A stretch of DNA of 45,960 bases from Bacilli bacterium. GTDB taxonomy: Bacteria; Bacillota_I; Bacilli_A; RFN20; CAG-826. The stretch is taken from contig JAGCCQ010000031.1 of the NCBI GenBank assembly GCA_017651565.1, positions 1-45,960 on the forward strand, written 5' to 3'. This document shows positions 16,276-27,662 of the stretch, piece after piece. The notes under the pieces were generated by a model, which saw only the letters and a list, made by a program, of their open reading frames with translations, did not search any database and had not been told where the DNA came from. Positions within the stretch are counted from its first letter, which is position 1; every line of letters begins with the position of its first letter. The translations under genes were made by a program, and so were the position numbers.

Positions 16276-19200
16276 ATGACAAGAAATATTAAAGATTTAA
16301 AAAGATTAAACAACGATCGTGTCGACTATAGTAAGATTTCTGGTAAATTGCCTTTACCAAACTTAGTTGAAATCCAAACTAAGTCATACGAAGAGTTTAA
16401 AACTAAAGGCTTAGACGAAGTCTTTAGAGAATCTTTCCCAATCGAAAACTACACAAAAACATTATCCATTGATTATGTTTCTTGTAGATTCGGTGATATA
16501 AAACATGACATTTCTGCATGTAAAGACCAAGATTTAACTTATTCAGCTCCAATTTATGTAACTGTTCGTTTAATTAGAAAAGATACTGGAGAAATCCAAG
16601 AATCTGAAGTCTATATGGGTGAATTCCCATTGATGACAAAGAGTGGTACATTCATTGTCAACGGTGCTGAAAGAGTTATCGTCTCACAATTAGTTCGTTC
16701 ACCAGGCGCTTATATGTCTGCAGAAAAAGACATTAAGACAGGTAAAGTAACTTATGGTGCAGACTTAATTCCAGGAAGAGGTACTTGGTTACAATTCGAA
16801 AGCGGCACAAAAGATATTTTAAGTGTCCGTATTGATAGACAAAGAAAATTGAACGCAACTGTTTTATTAAGAGCTTTAGGCTTAGAAAACAGTAAAGATA
16901 TAAAGGATTTGTTTGGTAAAAACGAAGCTTTAGACATCACTCTTGCAAAAGATGAAGATGCTAAAATCGATTCTTCAGTCAAAGCTTTAATCGACATCTT
17001 TAAAAAGATGAAACCAGGCGAACCAGTTACTGAAGATGGTATTTACCAATTCTTAATTCAAAAATTCTTCGATGAAAAGCGTTACGATTTAGGTAGAGCT
17101 GGAAGATATAAATACAATAAGAAATTAAGCGTTTATAACCGTTTAATCGGCCGTAGATTAGCTGAAAACTTAATTGATGCTGATGGCGAAATTCGTTTCA
17201 GAAAAGGCGATGTATTAACAGCTGCTGATGTCGATGCATTAAGAGATGAAGAATTCTTTGAAAAAGGCGCACATACAAAGAAAATTAAAGTTAACACTAA
17301 GTTAGACAGCCATGGCATTGTTAACGTTGTTAAAGTCTATAACAACGACAAAGACCAAAAGGTATGCCCAGTAGTAGGTACAGACCTCAATCTCACTGTT
17401 TCATATGTCACAATTAGTGATATTTTGGCTTGCTTCTCCTACTTCCTTAACGTTATGGATGGCTTCGGTGGAACTGATGATATCGACCACTTAGGCAACA
17501 GACGTATTAAATGTGTTGGCGAATTAATTCAAAACCAATTCAGAATTGGCTTAGCAAAGATGGTCAAAACTGTTGTTCAAAAGATGTCCATTTCTGATGT
17601 CGGTACAATCAAACCAAAAGCATTAATCAACCCACGTCCATTGAATGCAAGTATTAGAGAGTTCTTCGCATCATCTCAATTATCACAATTCATGGATCAA
17701 ACAAACCCATTAGCAGAATTAACTAATAAACGTAGATTATCTGCTTTAGGTCCTGGTGGTTTAACTCGTGATAGAGCATCTACTGAAGTTCGTGACGTTC
17801 ACGTTTCTCACTATGGTAGAATCTGTCCTATTGAAACACCTGAAGGTCAAAACATTGGTCTTATTAACAACCTCGCTACATACGCGAAAATAAATAAATA
17901 TGGATTTATAGAAACTCCATACAGAAAAGTTGATAAAAAGACTATGAGAGTCTTATCTGATGAAAAGGATTCCGTATATCTTTCAGCTGATGAAGAATGG
18001 GATTACATCATCGCAGAAGCAAACATCAACTTAGACGCTGATGGCAAGATTCTTGATGAACATGTTGTTGCTCGTCACAAAGGTGAAAACATCATGGCAG
18101 CAAGGGAAGATATCGACTTTGTTGATGTTTCTCCAAAACAAATCGTTTCTATCGCTGCTGGTAGTATTCCATTCCTTGAAAACGACGATACAATGCGTGC
18201 CCTCATGGGTTCCAACATGCAACGTCAAGCATTACCTCTTTTAAGACCACACGCACCAGTTGTTGGTACAGGTCTTGAACACCAAGTCGCTAAAGATAGT
18301 GGACTTGCTGTTGTTGCTGTCGCAGATGGTACTGTTATATATTCCGATTCTAGAACTATTGAAATCTTAGAAAAAGAAAGTAAAGAAACTAGAGTTTATC
18401 AATTAGAAAAGTTCCAAAGATCTAACCAAGGAACTTGTATTAACCAACATAGCATCGTTAAAGTTGGCGACAAAGTTGTCAAAGGACAAATTATCGCTGA
18501 TGGTCCCGCTATGGAAAATGGTGATTTAGCATTAGGTCAAAACGTTACAATCGCATTCATGACTTGGAATGGTTATAACTACGAAGATGCTGTCATCATG
18601 TCAGAAAGATTAGTTAAAGATGACGTCTACACAACAATTCATATTGAAAAATATGACCTTGAATGTAGAAGTATTCCTAAATTAGGTGACGAAGAAATCA
18701 CTCGTGATATTCCAAACGTCAGTGAAGCTATGAAAGCTCACCTCGATGAAAGAGGTATTGTCATTCCTGGTACTGAAGTTAAAGAAGGCGATATCCTTGT
18801 TGGTAAAGTCACTCCAAAAGGACAAACAGAACCTTCCCCAGAAGAGAAGTTATTAATGGCTATCTTCGGTGAAAAGACTAACGAAGGTAAAGATGCATCA
18901 TTAAGAGTTCCTCACGGTGGTGCTGGTATTGTCTTAGACGTTAAGATTTTAAAACGCGAAGGAAAGAGCAAAGAAGTTGAACTCCCACCAGGAGTCAACG
19001 AAGTTGTCCGTGTCTTCATCGTTCAAAAACGTAAGATTTCCGAAGGTGATAAGATGTCCGGACGTCATGGTAACAAGGGTGTCATTTCTAGAATTCTTCC
19101 AGAATGTGATATGCCATTCTTACCTGATGGTACTCCAGTCGACATCATGTTAAACCCATTAGGTGTTCCATCTCGTATGAACATCGGTCAGATCTTAGAA

Positions 19201-19893
19201 GTTCACTTAGGTTACGCATTACGTAAGTTAGGTTATAAGATTGCAACTCCTGTTTTCGATGGTATTACTAATGAAGAAATCCTCGATATGATGGAAAAAG
19301 CTGGTATGGATAAAGACGGTAAAACTGTTCTTTATGACGGAACTACTGGCGAAAGATTTGACGAAAGAATTACAGTTGGCTGTATGTACATGATTAAACT
19401 TGTCCACATGGTCGACGATAAATTACACGCTCGTGCAACTGGCCCATACAGCTTAGTCACTCAACAACCTTTAGGTGGTAAAGCTCAAAACGGTGGTCAA
19501 AGATTTGGTGAAATGGAAGTCTGGGCGCTTGAAGCTTACGGTGCTGCTCACGTCTTACAAGAAATTATTACAATCAAATCCGATGATAGAGTTGGACGTA
19601 GAAAAACTTATGAATCAATCATTAAAGGTCACACATTACCTAAACCAGGTATTCCAGAAGCCTTTAAGGTCTTGGTTAAAGAATTACAAGCATTATCAAT
19701 GGATGTCACATTGTTGAACCAAGATAATGAAGAAATCGATATGGTCGCTCTTGCTAAAGAGGCTGAAAAAGAAGAAAGAAAGATTAATTCTAATATTCGT
19801 AACCTCATTGGCGAAGGCGCAACCGAAAGCGTCGTTGATAGCGAAGGCTTCGGTATGTCAGCACACGATGCTGATGAAAAATTTGATGATTAG
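16276..19893 (+). CDS. rpoB: RNA polymerase subunit beta
   Basis: The 1205-residue catalytic beta subunit. Clear landmarks are [12 protein letters not shown] near residue 137, the rifampicin-pocket region at ~467-495 ([19 protein letters not shown]), [43 protein letters not shown] and [14 protein letters not shown]. The residue equivalent to E. coli H526 is N484 (codon 17725-17727) and the one equivalent to S522 is Ala. Asn at 526 is the known natural rifampicin-resistance state of Mollicutes. The start follows AAAGGAG. The C-terminal tail after ~1150 is acidic. rpoC begins 20 bp later. Confidence 0.98.
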   Translation: MTRNIKDLKRLNNDRVDYSKISGKLPLPNLVEIQTKSYEEFKTKGLDEVFRESFPIENYTKTLSIDYVSCRFGDIKHDISACKDQDLTYSAPIYVTVRLIRKDTGEIQESEVYMGEFPLMTKSGTFIVNGAERVIVSQLVRSPGAYMSAEKDIKTGKVTYGADLIPGRGTWLQFESGTKDILSVRIDRQRKLNATVLLRALGLENSKDIKDLFGKNEALDITLAKDEDAKIDSSVKALIDIFKKMKPGEPVTEDGIYQFLIQKFFDEKRYDLGRAGRYKYNKKLSVYNRLIGRRLAENLIDADGEIRFRKGDVLTAADVDALRDEEFFEKGAHTKKIKVNTKLDSHGIVNVVKVYNNDKDQKVCPVVGTDLNLTVSYVTISDILACFSYFLNVMDGFGGTDDIDHLGNRRIKCVGELIQNQFRIGLAKMVKTVVQKMSISDVGTIKPKALINPRPLNASIREFFASSQLSQFMDQTNPLAELTNKRRLSALGPGGLTRDRASTEVRDVHVSHYGRICPIETPEGQNIGLINNLATYAKINKYGFIETPYRKVDKKTMRVLSDEKDSVYLSADEEWDYIIAEANINLDADGKILDEHVVARHKGENIMAAREDIDFVDVSPKQIVSIAAGSIPFLENDDTMRALMGSNMQRQALPLLRPHAPVVGTGLEHQVAKDSGLAVVAVADGTVIYSDSRTIEILEKESKETRVYQLEKFQRSNQGTCINQHSIVKVGDKVVKGQIIADGPAMENGDLALGQNVTIAFMTWNGYNYEDAVIMSERLVKDDVYTTIHIEKYDLECRSIPKLGDEEITRDIPNVSEAMKAHLDERGIVIPGTEVKEGDILVGKVTPKGQTEPSPEEKLLMAIFGEKTNEGKDASLRVPHGGAGIVLDVKILKREGKSKEVELPPGVNEVVRVFIVQKRKISEGDKMSGRHGNKGVISRILPECDMPFLPDGTPVDIMLNPLGVPSRMNIGQILEVHLGYALRKLGYKIATPVFDGITNEEILDMMEKAGMDKDGKTVLYDGTTGERFDERITVGCMYMIKLVHMVDDKLHARATGPYSLVTQQPLGGKAQNGGQRFGEMEVWALEAYGAAHVLQEIITIKSDDRVGRRKTYESIIKGHTLPKPGIPEAFKVLVKELQALSMDVTLLNQDNEEIDMVALAKEAEKEERKINSNIRNLIGEGATESVVDSEGFGMSAHDADEKFDD

Positions 19894-19913
19894 TTAGGAG
19901 GAAGTGAAAGAGT

Positions 19914-22900
19914 ATGTTTGATGTAAAAAGACTTGCTGCTATTAAAGTTGGCTTAGCTTCTCCTGATAAAATCAGAAGCTGGTCTCATGGTGAAGTAAAA
20001 CGTCCTGAGACTATTAACTATCGTAGTCAAAAACCTGAAATGGATGGTTTATACTGCGAAAGAATTTTCGGTCCTAGCAAGGACTATGAATGTCACTGTG
20101 GTAAATACAAAAAGATCAGATATTCTGGTGTTGTTTGTGAAAAGTGTGGTGTCGAAGTTACTTCTAAAGAAGTCCGTAGAGAAAGAATGGGTCATATCGA
20201 ACTCGCTTCTCCATGTTCGCACATTTGGTATTTAAAAGGTGTTCCTTCAAGAATTGGCCTTATCTTAGATATTTCTCCAAAACACTTAGAAGAAGTAGTG
20301 TACTACGCAGGGCACATTTGCTTAAATCCTGGAAAATCAAAGAAAGTTTCATACCGTGAATTCATCAACGAACGTAACGGTCGTGAAATCTTCATCCCAG
20401 TTTTAAAAGAAATCCAAGATAGATGTGAAGAATTAGGTATGGTTCGTGATGGCGATGATTACAATCGCTCAGTCGAATTATTAGCTAACTTGGAACGTCA
20501 CGATGTCGTTTTCGATTTCCAAACAAACGCAAACTACATCAAGAAATGGATGGGTGCAGAATTCTCTGAAGGTGCTGCTGCAATCAAACGTTTACTTTCT
20601 GAAGTCGACTTAGACAAAGAAGCAGACGAAATCAACAGCAAAATGAGAGACGCAAGTGCTCAAAATAGACAAAAATTAACAAAACGTTTGGAAGTTATCG
20701 AAGCTTTCAAAACTTCAAACAATAAACCTGAATGGATGATTTTGGATGTTGTTCCAGTCATACCACCAGATTTAAGACCTATGCTTCCACTCGATGGTGG
20801 TCGTTTCGCAACATCTGACTTAAACGATTTATATCGTAGAGTTATCTCCCGTAACAATCGTTTAAAGAAGTTAATTGATATGAACTCACCAGAAGTTATC
20901 TTAATGAACGAAAAACGTATGCTTCAAGAAGCTGTTGACGCATTAATTGATAACGGTCGTAGAAATAAACCTGTTTCCGGTCCTGGTGGAAGACCTCTTA
21001 AGAGCTTATCTTCTGCTTTGAAAGGTAAACAAGGTAGATTTAGACAAAACTTACTTGGTAAACGTGTCGACTATTCTGGTCGTTCCGTTATTGCTGTTGG
21101 TCCAACTTTAAAGATGTACCAATGTGGTTTACCAAGAGAAATGGCTATTCAATTATTAAGACCATTCATCGCTTGTGAATTATTAAAGCGTGGCAACGCT
21201 AACGCTCATAAACAAGCAGATAAGATTATTGATAGATATGAAGATGTTGTCTTTGAAATCGTTGAAGAAATCATTTCAAAACACCCTGTATTATTAAACC
21301 GTGCACCTACACTTCACCGTTTAGGTATTCAAGCATTCCAACCTGTATTAGTTGATGGTCGTGCTATTCGTTTACACCCATTAGTCTGTACTGGATTCAA
21401 CGCTGACTTCGATGGTGACCAGATGGCTGTTCACGTACCATTAAGCAAAGCTGCTCAAGAAGAAGCTTTACACTTAATGCTCGCAAGCAATAACATCTTA
21501 GGTCCTAAAGATGGTAAACCAATCGTTACTCCATCCCAAGACATGGTTATTGGTAACTACTATTTAACTCGTGAAGAAGCAAAACAATACTTCATCAACA
21601 AGGCAAAAGATTATGAAGCAAAAGGCGACTTTGAAGAAGCTGAAAAGTTCGAAATCTATGCTGCTAGTGAAGGTAAAGTTTTCAAATCAGTCGACGATGT
21701 TTTAAGAGCTTACCAAACAAAACAAATTCACTTACATAACCGTATTGCTGTTATCGGTAGTGCGTTATTAAAAGAAAACTTCACTGAAGAACAAAACAAA
21801 TCCTACTTAATTACTTCTGTAGGTAAAGTTATCTTCAACTTAATCTTCCCTGCTGACTTCCCATACTTAAACGAAGTTACTGGTGCATCATTAAGTGGTG
21901 ATGTTAACGCTATTAATAAATACTTTGTTCCAAAAGGAACTAACATTCCTGAAGAAATCGCAAAACGTGATCTTTTAAAACCATTCGGTAAGAAAGAATT
22001 AGGTAAGATTATTAACGAAATCTTCCAACGTTACGATAGAAAAGGAAACCCAAAAACATCAGCTGTTCTTGATAAAATCAAAGACCAAGGCTTCCATTAC
22101 TCAACTGTTTCAGGTTTAACTGTTTCATTAAGTGATATTAACATTGTCCGTGGTAAAGAAGACATTATCAAAGCTGGTGATGCTAAAGTTAAGAATTTAA
22201 CTGATATGTACGAAATGGGTATGTTAACAAACGACGAAAGACATAAACAAGTCGTCGCTGTTTGGGAAGATGTTAAAAACCAAGTACAATCTAAACTTCA
22301 AACTCAATTCCAAGAAGATAAGAGAAATCCAATCTTCATGATGTCTGATTCTGGTGCTCGTGGTAACATCTCCAACATTCTCCAACTTTCCGGTATGAGA
22401 GGCTTGATGGGTTCTACTAGTGGTGACACTATTGAACTTCCTGTTAAGAACTGTTTCCGTGAAGGTATGTCCGTTTCTGAATTCTTTATTGCTACTCACG
22501 GTGCTCGTAAGGGTGGTGCTGATACTGCATTAAAGACTGCTGACTCAGGTTACTTAACTCGTAGATTAGTCGACGTCTCTCAAGACGTTATCGTTAGAGA
22601 AGAAGACTGTGGTACTGATCACGGTTTCGAAGTATTTGAAATCAGAGATTCAGCTCAAAATACTGTCATCTGCAAACTTGAAGATAGATTAGTTGGCCGT
22701 TATGCATTACATGATGTCGTAAATCCTACTACAGGAGAAGTCATCATTAAAGGCAACACAATGATCGATGAAGCTCAAGCTAAAGCAGTCGTTGACGCTG
22801 GCATTAAGAGCGTTGTTATTAGATCCCTCTTCGGTTGTGAAACTAAAGATGGTGTCTGTGTCCATTGTTATGGACGTAACTTAGCTACAGGCCGTAAGGT

Positions 22901-23837
22901 TGAAGTTGGTGAAGCAGTTGGTATTATGGCTGCTCAATCAATTGGTGAACCTGGTACTCAATTAACTATGAGAACATTCCACACTGGTGGTGTTGCTGGT
23001 AGCGATATTACTCAAGGTTTACCTCGTGTTCAAGAATTGTTCGAAGCTCGTACTCCAAAGGGCGAAGCTCTCATTTCTGAAATCTGTGGTAAAGTTACAA
23101 AAATCGAAGAAAAGAATGGTTGCTATAACGTAACAATCACTAACGACTTAGAAGAAAAGACTTACACAACTAACTTTGGTGTTAAACTTAGAGTTAAGAA
23201 AGGTGATGAAGTCAAGAATGGTGGAAAGATCACTGAAGGTGCTATTTCACCTAAGAAACTCCTCGAAGTCAGTGACGTTACAGCTGTAGAAAACTACATC
23301 TTAAAAGAAGTTCAAAAAGTTTATAGTGCTCAATCAATCTCCATTTCTGATAAGCACATCGAAGTCATCGTAAGACAAATGTTGCGTAAAGTATTCGTTG
23401 TTGACGCTGGCGATACAGATATGTTAAGCGGAACTAGAGTCAGCATTAATAACTTCACAGCTAAGAATATCGATGCATTAATGAACGGAAAACACCCAGC
23501 TGTCTTCTCACCATTAATCTTAGGTATTACTAAATCAGCTCTTGAAACTGATTCCTTCCTCTCTGCTGCATCCTTCCAAGAAACAACTCGTGTTCTTACT
23601 GATGCTGCAATTAAAGGAAAGATCGATTACCTCCACGGCTTAAAAGAAAACGTCATTACAGGTCACTTAATCCCTGCAGGACGTGGTCTTATGAGTGAAG
23701 AAGATAACGACAAGATTATGGAAGAATTCACTGTTGAAAAGACAATGAAAGAAGTTTCCGATAGATATGTCGAAGCTCATGATGCTGCAAAGAGCGCAAT
23801 CAACGAAAAGATTGAAGCTTTAAACGAAAAGAAATAA
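19914..23837 (+). CDS. rpoC: RNA polymerase subunit beta'
   Basis: The 1307-residue beta' subunit. The N-terminal zinc site is in [20 protein letters not shown] (from residue ~59). The rudder and lid region is [17 protein letters not shown]. The catalytic Mg triad is [12 protein letters not shown] near residue 495. The bridge-helix/trigger-loop region includes [21 protein letters not shown] second zinc site includes [13 protein letters not shown] near 975. Length is ~100 residues above B. subtilis RpoC. The ribosome site AGGAGG precedes the start. A strong terminator follows. Confidence 0.98.
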   Translation: MFDVKRLAAIKVGLASPDKIRSWSHGEVKRPETINYRSQKPEMDGLYCERIFGPSKDYECHCGKYKKIRYSGVVCEKCGVEVTSKEVRRERMGHIELASPCSHIWYLKGVPSRIGLILDISPKHLEEVVYYAGHICLNPGKSKKVSYREFINERNGREIFIPVLKEIQDRCEELGMVRDGDDYNRSVELLANLERHDVVFDFQTNANYIKKWMGAEFSEGAAAIKRLLSEVDLDKEADEINSKMRDASAQNRQKLTKRLEVIEAFKTSNNKPEWMILDVVPVIPPDLRPMLPLDGGRFATSDLNDLYRRVISRNNRLKKLIDMNSPEVILMNEKRMLQEAVDALIDNGRRNKPVSGPGGRPLKSLSSALKGKQGRFRQNLLGKRVDYSGRSVIAVGPTLKMYQCGLPREMAIQLLRPFIACELLKRGNANAHKQADKIIDRYEDVVFEIVEEIISKHPVLLNRAPTLHRLGIQAFQPVLVDGRAIRLHPLVCTGFNADFDGDQMAVHVPLSKAAQEEALHLMLASNNILGPKDGKPIVTPSQDMVIGNYYLTREEAKQYFINKAKDYEAKGDFEEAEKFEIYAASEGKVFKSVDDVLRAYQTKQIHLHNRIAVIGSALLKENFTEEQNKSYLITSVGKVIFNLIFPADFPYLNEVTGASLSGDVNAINKYFVPKGTNIPEEIAKRDLLKPFGKKELGKIINEIFQRYDRKGNPKTSAVLDKIKDQGFHYSTVSGLTVSLSDINIVRGKEDIIKAGDAKVKNLTDMYEMGMLTNDERHKQVVAVWEDVKNQVQSKLQTQFQEDKRNPIFMMSDSGARGNISNILQLSGMRGLMGSTSGDTIELPVKNCFREGMSVSEFFIATHGARKGGADTALKTADSGYLTRRLVDVSQDVIVREEDCGTDHGFEVFEIRDSAQNTVICKLEDRLVGRYALHDVVNPTTGEVIIKGNTMIDEAQAKAVVDAGIKSVVIRSLFGCETKDGVCVHCYGRNLATGRKVEVGEAVGIMAAQSIGEPGTQLTMRTFHTGGVAGSDITQGLPRVQELFEARTPKGEALISEICGKVTKIEEKNGCYNVTITNDLEEKTYTTNFGVKLRVKKGDEVKNGGKITEGAISPKKLLEVSDVTAVENYILKEVQKVYSAQSISISDKHIEVIVRQMLRKVFVVDAGDTDMLSGTRVSINNFTAKNIDALMNGKHPAVFSPLILGITKSALETDSFLSAASFQETTRVLTDAAIKGKIDYLHGLKENVITGHLIPAGRGLMSEEDNDKIMEEFTVEKTMKEVSDRYVEAHDAAKSAINEKIEALNEKK

Positions 23838-23853
23838 TGAAAGTTTAAAGAAC

Positions 23854-23886
23854 AAAAAATCCCGAGCGAATTGGGATTTTTTCTTT
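23854..23886 (+). terminator. Rho-independent terminator after rpoC
   Basis: Ten-bp stem AAAAAATCCC (23854-23863) / GGGATTTTTT (23873-23882) with a 9-nt loop and T-rich tail. It ends the ribosomal-rpoBC transcription unit. Confidence 0.9.
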
Positions 23887-23895
23887 TGAAAAACT

Positions 23896-23923
23896 TTGTA
23901 AAATTTCTAGTGGCCTGTATATA
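23896..23923 (+). promoter_or_regulatory. Probable promoter of the subtilisin-like protease gene
   Basis: TTGTAA (23896-23901), 16-nt spacer, TATATA (23918-23923). An alternative -10, TATGAT, lies a little downstream. The leader carries AAGGGGA as ribosome site before the ATG at 23962. Confidence 0.45.
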
Positions 23924-23961
23924 TGTGTGTTATGATAATTGGAAATAAGGGGAAAATAATA

Positions 23962-26076
23962 ATGAAGGAAAAAAACAAAAAATGCATAGCAGCATTAACG
24001 TTGTTATGCTCTTGCATAGGTGCTTGCGGAGCATTAAGTGTATTTGATTTTAAGGAAACAAAAGCAACTAACGCAGAAACAATCGATGATGTTAACGATT
24101 ATAACAATGAATTAGATTTTGAGGATAATGAAATAATTGTAACATTCAAAAAAGAATTTTCTGCAGCATGCAAAAATCAAGAAATTGAATATATAACAAA
24201 AGAATTTGAAAATTATGAAAATTTTGATTTTAGCCAAATAAAATTGATTGGAAATTATGACAGAGTTGAATATTTAACCGCTAGTTTGCCTTTGCAAATT
24301 AAAGGAAAGGAATTAGTTAAAAAAGCTATTTGCGAAATATCAAAGAATTCAAATGTTGATTTTGCTGGACCTAATTATATTGAAAAAGTAAGTGCTGTAA
24401 CTATGAATGATCCAAGTTTTCATCTTCAATGGAGCATAAATAATAAAACATCAAACATCGGCGTTTTGAATGCATGGAATTCTACTTTAGGTGACAAAAC
24501 AGTTAGAGTTGGAATCATAGATTCAGGTGTTTGTAATCATGAGGATTTATTAGCTAATTTAGATCAAGGATATGATTTTTATAATAAAAATACAACAACA
24601 TCCGATCCTTACTATAGTTCTGCTAAAAAGATGTATGATTATCATGGAACACATGTTGCTGGAATTGTAGGCGCATATGGAAATAATAACAAGGGAATTA
24701 CTGGCATTGCTCCTCGCGTAAGAATAGTGCCTCTTCAAACTGCTTTTGAATATAATAATCATCACACATCAACGAGAATAGATGCTATAAATTACGCGAT
24801 TAGTTTGTGGGGCACAGATAAACAAATAAGTGTTCTTAATCATAGCATTGGAGGATTTGGAACTAATACTACTCTTTTAAATGCTGTAAAAAAGTTTCCA
24901 GGGGTATTTGTTTGGGCTGCCGGAAATGAAAATGTTGATGTAGATGGTTTTACTGAAATTGAAGCATTCAATTGTTCGAATGTTATTTCTGTAGGGGCAT
25001 CTGATCCCCTTATAAAAAAAGCGTCCTTTTCTAATTATGGAAACAATGTAAATGTTTGGGCGCCAGGTGTTGAAATATTGAGCACTGTTGATACAAACAG
25101 ATATGAAAGTATAGATTCGAACGGTAACTCTTGGAGCGGCACATCGATGGCTGCTCCTCATGTTGCTGCGACAGCCGCTCTTTTATATTCAAAGTATCCG
25201 AATTTGAATGCTTCCGAAGTTAAAAAGTGCATATTGAATGGCGCCAAAAGTATTAGCGTTTCTACTAATCATGGAATAATGAACGCTAAATATCTGAATG
25301 TTGAGAATGCTTTACTTAAGGCTCCTTCTATCGCAACTTCGAGCGTTGCATATTTAAGATTAGGAATAGAAGATAAAGTAAACTCTACATGGAAAGTAAG
25401 GATTTATAACGATAATACTAAATCTGTTAATGTTATTTATAATAAAAAGATGTGTAATGAAGATGACGCGAGGGAATTGACTGATTTAGTACATATCACT
25501 GATATAGTAATATCATCTAAATCATCAAAATTGGTTGAAATATCAGAAAACGTTTTTGCTAAATATATCGTGGCTGCTATTACTGACACAGCAAGTGGCA
25601 AAAGATATATTTCATATGCAAATGGTTTAGATAAAAGTGGGAGTGTCTGTACGTTAAATCCTGTAAAAAATAATACAAAAACTTTTTCATTAAATTTTAA
25701 TTCAACATCTTCTTCTCCTAATTATTTATCCCTATCAGTGGTGGGATGTAGCACATTTTTGTGGATGGTATATTCTTGGAAAATAAGAATAACCAATCGT
25801 AATTCATTCCGTGTTTATATTTCATACAATTCGAAAATGTGTTTTGAAGGTGATGCAGAAACATATGATATTTCTGATTCGTGTGATTCCTATATTGATT
25901 CTAATGATTATGTAGATGTAACAATTGTTCCAAATGGCACTGCTAGATTTATTGTCGCATCGTTAAATTACTCTTATCATGGTGTTGATATTAGAAGAAT
26001 TACATATGCCAAGGAGTTGAGTTCTAATTTAACTATTGGTACGAATTCATATTCTTGTTATTATGTTTTATATTAA
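23962..26076 (+). CDS. Secreted subtilisin-like serine protease (S8) with duplicated C-terminal module
   Basis: A 704-residue exported protease. Residues 1-~25 are a basic then hydrophobic signal segment with several Cys; IGAC could be a weak lipobox. An I9-type propeptide follows (~45-145). The S8 triad is D187 (GIIDSGV), H228 (HGTHVAGIVG) and S395 (SGTSMAAPHVAAT). After the catalytic domain, residues ~461-580 and ~583-700 are two related modules: WKVRIYNDN...KMCNEDDA and WKIRITNRN...KMCFEGDA, each ending with an IVA...YA strand. They probably serve as binding or stalk domains. I place the start at 23962, behind AAGGGGA; an in-frame ATG at 23923 lies at the -10 region. A lipoprotein gene follows after 12 bp. 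Confidence 0.9.
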   Translation: MKEKNKKCIAALTLLCSCIGACGALSVFDFKETKATNAETIDDVNDYNNELDFEDNEIIVTFKKEFSAACKNQEIEYITKEFENYENFDFSQIKLIGNYDRVEYLTASLPLQIKGKELVKKAICEISKNSNVDFAGPNYIEKVSAVTMNDPSFHLQWSINNKTSNIGVLNAWNSTLGDKTVRVGIIDSGVCNHEDLLANLDQGYDFYNKNTTTSDPYYSSAKKMYDYHGTHVAGIVGAYGNNNKGITGIAPRVRIVPLQTAFEYNNHHTSTRIDAINYAISLWGTDKQISVLNHSIGGFGTNTTLLNAVKKFPGVFVWAAGNENVDVDGFTEIEAFNCSNVISVGASDPLIKKASFSNYGNNVNVWAPGVEILSTVDTNRYESIDSNGNSWSGTSMAAPHVAATAALLYSKYPNLNASEVKKCILNGAKSISVSTNHGIMNAKYLNVENALLKAPSIATSSVAYLRLGIEDKVNSTWKVRIYNDNTKSVNVIYNKKMCNEDDARELTDLVHITDIVISSKSSKLVEISENVFAKYIVAAITDTASGKRYISYANGLDKSGSVCTLNPVKNNTKTFSLNFNSTSSSPNYLSLSVVGCSTFLWMVYSWKIRITNRNSFRVYISYNSKMCFEGDAETYDISDSCDSYIDSNDYVDVTIVPNGTARFIVASLNYSYHGVDIRRITYAKELSSNLTIGTNSYSCYYVLY

Positions 26077-26088
26077 GGAGTCTAGCTA

Positions 26089-26541
26089 ATGCATAAATTA
26101 ATTCGCTTTATTTTTCCTTTAATTGCATTGTGTTCTTGTAGTCAAACAAAAGCTAAGAATAACGATTATTCTACAGAAAAACAAGATAAGATTTGTGCGT
26201 CTTTTTGTAAGAGCAGAGAAATTGACGAACAAGATTATAAGTATTATAGATTAGTTTGTAATTTGCTAACGCGCGATGACTGCCTTTCTATTGATGCTAT
26301 AAAATATTCTAGGGAAGGTGTTGATAGTGCAGCCATTGTTAATAATTGTCAATTAAACGGGATATATATTTGTACTTTTCCTGATGCTTCTTATTATTTA
26401 AATGTTTGTGTTCTAGATACAATGTGCTCTTATAGCTTGGAAGATGCGTACAGCCAATCTATAATAAACGATAGTGATATTGCTGATTTAATTAGAGCTT
26501 GCGATGCGGCCGGATATAGATGTACTGAAGAAACTGATTAA
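26089..26541 (+). CDS. Cysteine-rich putative lipoprotein, unknown function
   Basis: A 150-residue protein not recognised as a family. The N-terminus (HKLIRFIFPLIALCSCSQ) is a lipoprotein-like signal with cleavage probably before C15 or C17. The mature part is acidic and has about ten further cysteines, suggesting disulfides outside the cell. It starts behind TAAGGAG and only 12 bp after the protease stop, so it is cotranscribed with it. A partner, inhibitor or anchor of the protease is possible but unproven. A terminator follows. Confidence 0.65.
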   Translation: MHKLIRFIFPLIALCSCSQTKAKNNDYSTEKQDKICASFCKSREIDEQDYKYYRLVCNLLTRDDCLSIDAIKYSREGVDSAAIVNNCQLNGIYICTFPDASYYLNVCVLDTMCSYSLEDAYSQSIINDSDIADLIRACDAAGYRCTEETD

Positions 26542-26570
26542 TTATTTTAGAATTTGCTAAAACTAGAAAG

Positions 26571-26600
26571 AAGCTTCTCTAAGGAGAGGCTTTTCTTTTA
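26571..26600 (+). terminator. Rho-independent terminator after the protease-lipoprotein pair
   Basis: AAGC..CTCT (26571-26580) pairs with AGAGGCTT (26585-26592) with a 2-nt bulge and AAGG loop, followed by TTCTTTT. Confidence 0.75.
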
Positions 26601-26695
26601 ACTAAAAATTAGTAATTTTTGTTCAAAAATTTATTGTTTTACTTTAGTAAATAATATATTAAAATAAAACACGTTAAAAAAAGGACTCAATTTAT

Positions 26696-27661
26696 ATGAA
26701 ATATAACGTTGTAATAGATTGCTTAGGTTCCGACAAAGGTCCTGAAGCTATCATTGAGGGGGCTATAAAATCATTAAACAAATTTGAAGGTCTTTCTGTG
26801 ACATTAGCAGGACCTAAAGATTTAATCGTTTCTAAAATGAATGAAGCTAATATTTCTAGTGATAGATACTTAGTTTTAGATGCAGCAGAAACTATTACAA
26901 ATTATGAAAACCCAACTGTGGGTATTATGTCTAAACCAAACGCAAGCTTAGTTCAAGCATTTAAAGAAGCTGGCAAAGACGAATATATCGGTGTTATTTC
27001 TGCTGGCAATAGTGGTGCTATCTTAATGGGTGGATTACGTTTCTTATCTACACCAGAAAGAACTAGACCATGTATGGGCGCTGTTCTTCCTAACGCAAAG
27101 GGCGGTTTTACGATGCTTGTTGATACAGGTGCATCAGTTGATGTCGGATCCTCAGAATTAGTCTCATTCGCCCGATTAGGCACTAAATTCATGAGAAATT
27201 TATATAAGATCGACTCACCAAGAGTTGGAATTCTCTCTAATGGTGCTGAAAAAGGTAAAGGAAATCACCTTGTAAAAGAAACTTATCCATTATTAGAAGA
27301 AGCTGAAGATATTAACTTTGTTGGTAATATTGAAGGCAATATGTCTCTTGCTGGAGAATGTGATGTATTAGTATGTGATGGCTTTGCTGGAAACCAAGTT
27401 TTAAAGAACTCAGAAGGTATGGCAAAACTTCTCATTACTGAAATTGTTAAATATTCAAAAATGAATAATAAACCAGAACTCATGGAAGTAGTTGGCTACT
27501 TAATGAGCAAATATGACTTCAGTTCCTTAGGTGGTGGGATCCTCCTAGGTGTCAGAAAACCTATCTTAAAATGTAGAGGAAATAGTGACTCCGCTGCAAT
27601 TGTTGCTACAGTTCAAATGTTAATAAACTTTGCAGAAGGCGCATCTGTTTATTCAAAGTAA
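26696..27661 (+). CDS. plsX: Phosphate acyltransferase PlsX
   Basis: PlsX turns acyl-ACP into acyl-phosphate, the donor for PlsY in phospholipid synthesis. Family segments are YNVVIDCLGSDKGPEAIIEG, PTVGIMSKPNASLV, GVISAGNSGAILMG, TRPCMGAVLP, MLVDTGASVDV, LSNGAEKGKGN, NFVGNIEGN and DVLVCDGFAGNQVLKN. Length 321 aa is normal. Upstream an AT-rich promoter region follows the previous terminator, and AAAAAGGA stands ~10 nt before the ATG. The next gene begins one base after the stop, and acpP completes the set. Confidence 0.95.
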   Translation: MKYNVVIDCLGSDKGPEAIIEGAIKSLNKFEGLSVTLAGPKDLIVSKMNEANISSDRYLVLDAAETITNYENPTVGIMSKPNASLVQAFKEAGKDEYIGVISAGNSGAILMGGLRFLSTPERTRPCMGAVLPNAKGGFTMLVDTGASVDVGSSELVSFARLGTKFMRNLYKIDSPRVGILSNGAEKGKGNHLVKETYPLLEEAEDINFVGNIEGNMSLAGECDVLVCDGFAGNQVLKNSEGMAKLLITEIVKYSKMNNKPELMEVVGYLMSKYDFSSLGGGILLGVRKPILKCRGNSDSAAIVATVQMLINFAEGASVYSK

Positions 27662-27662
27662 T

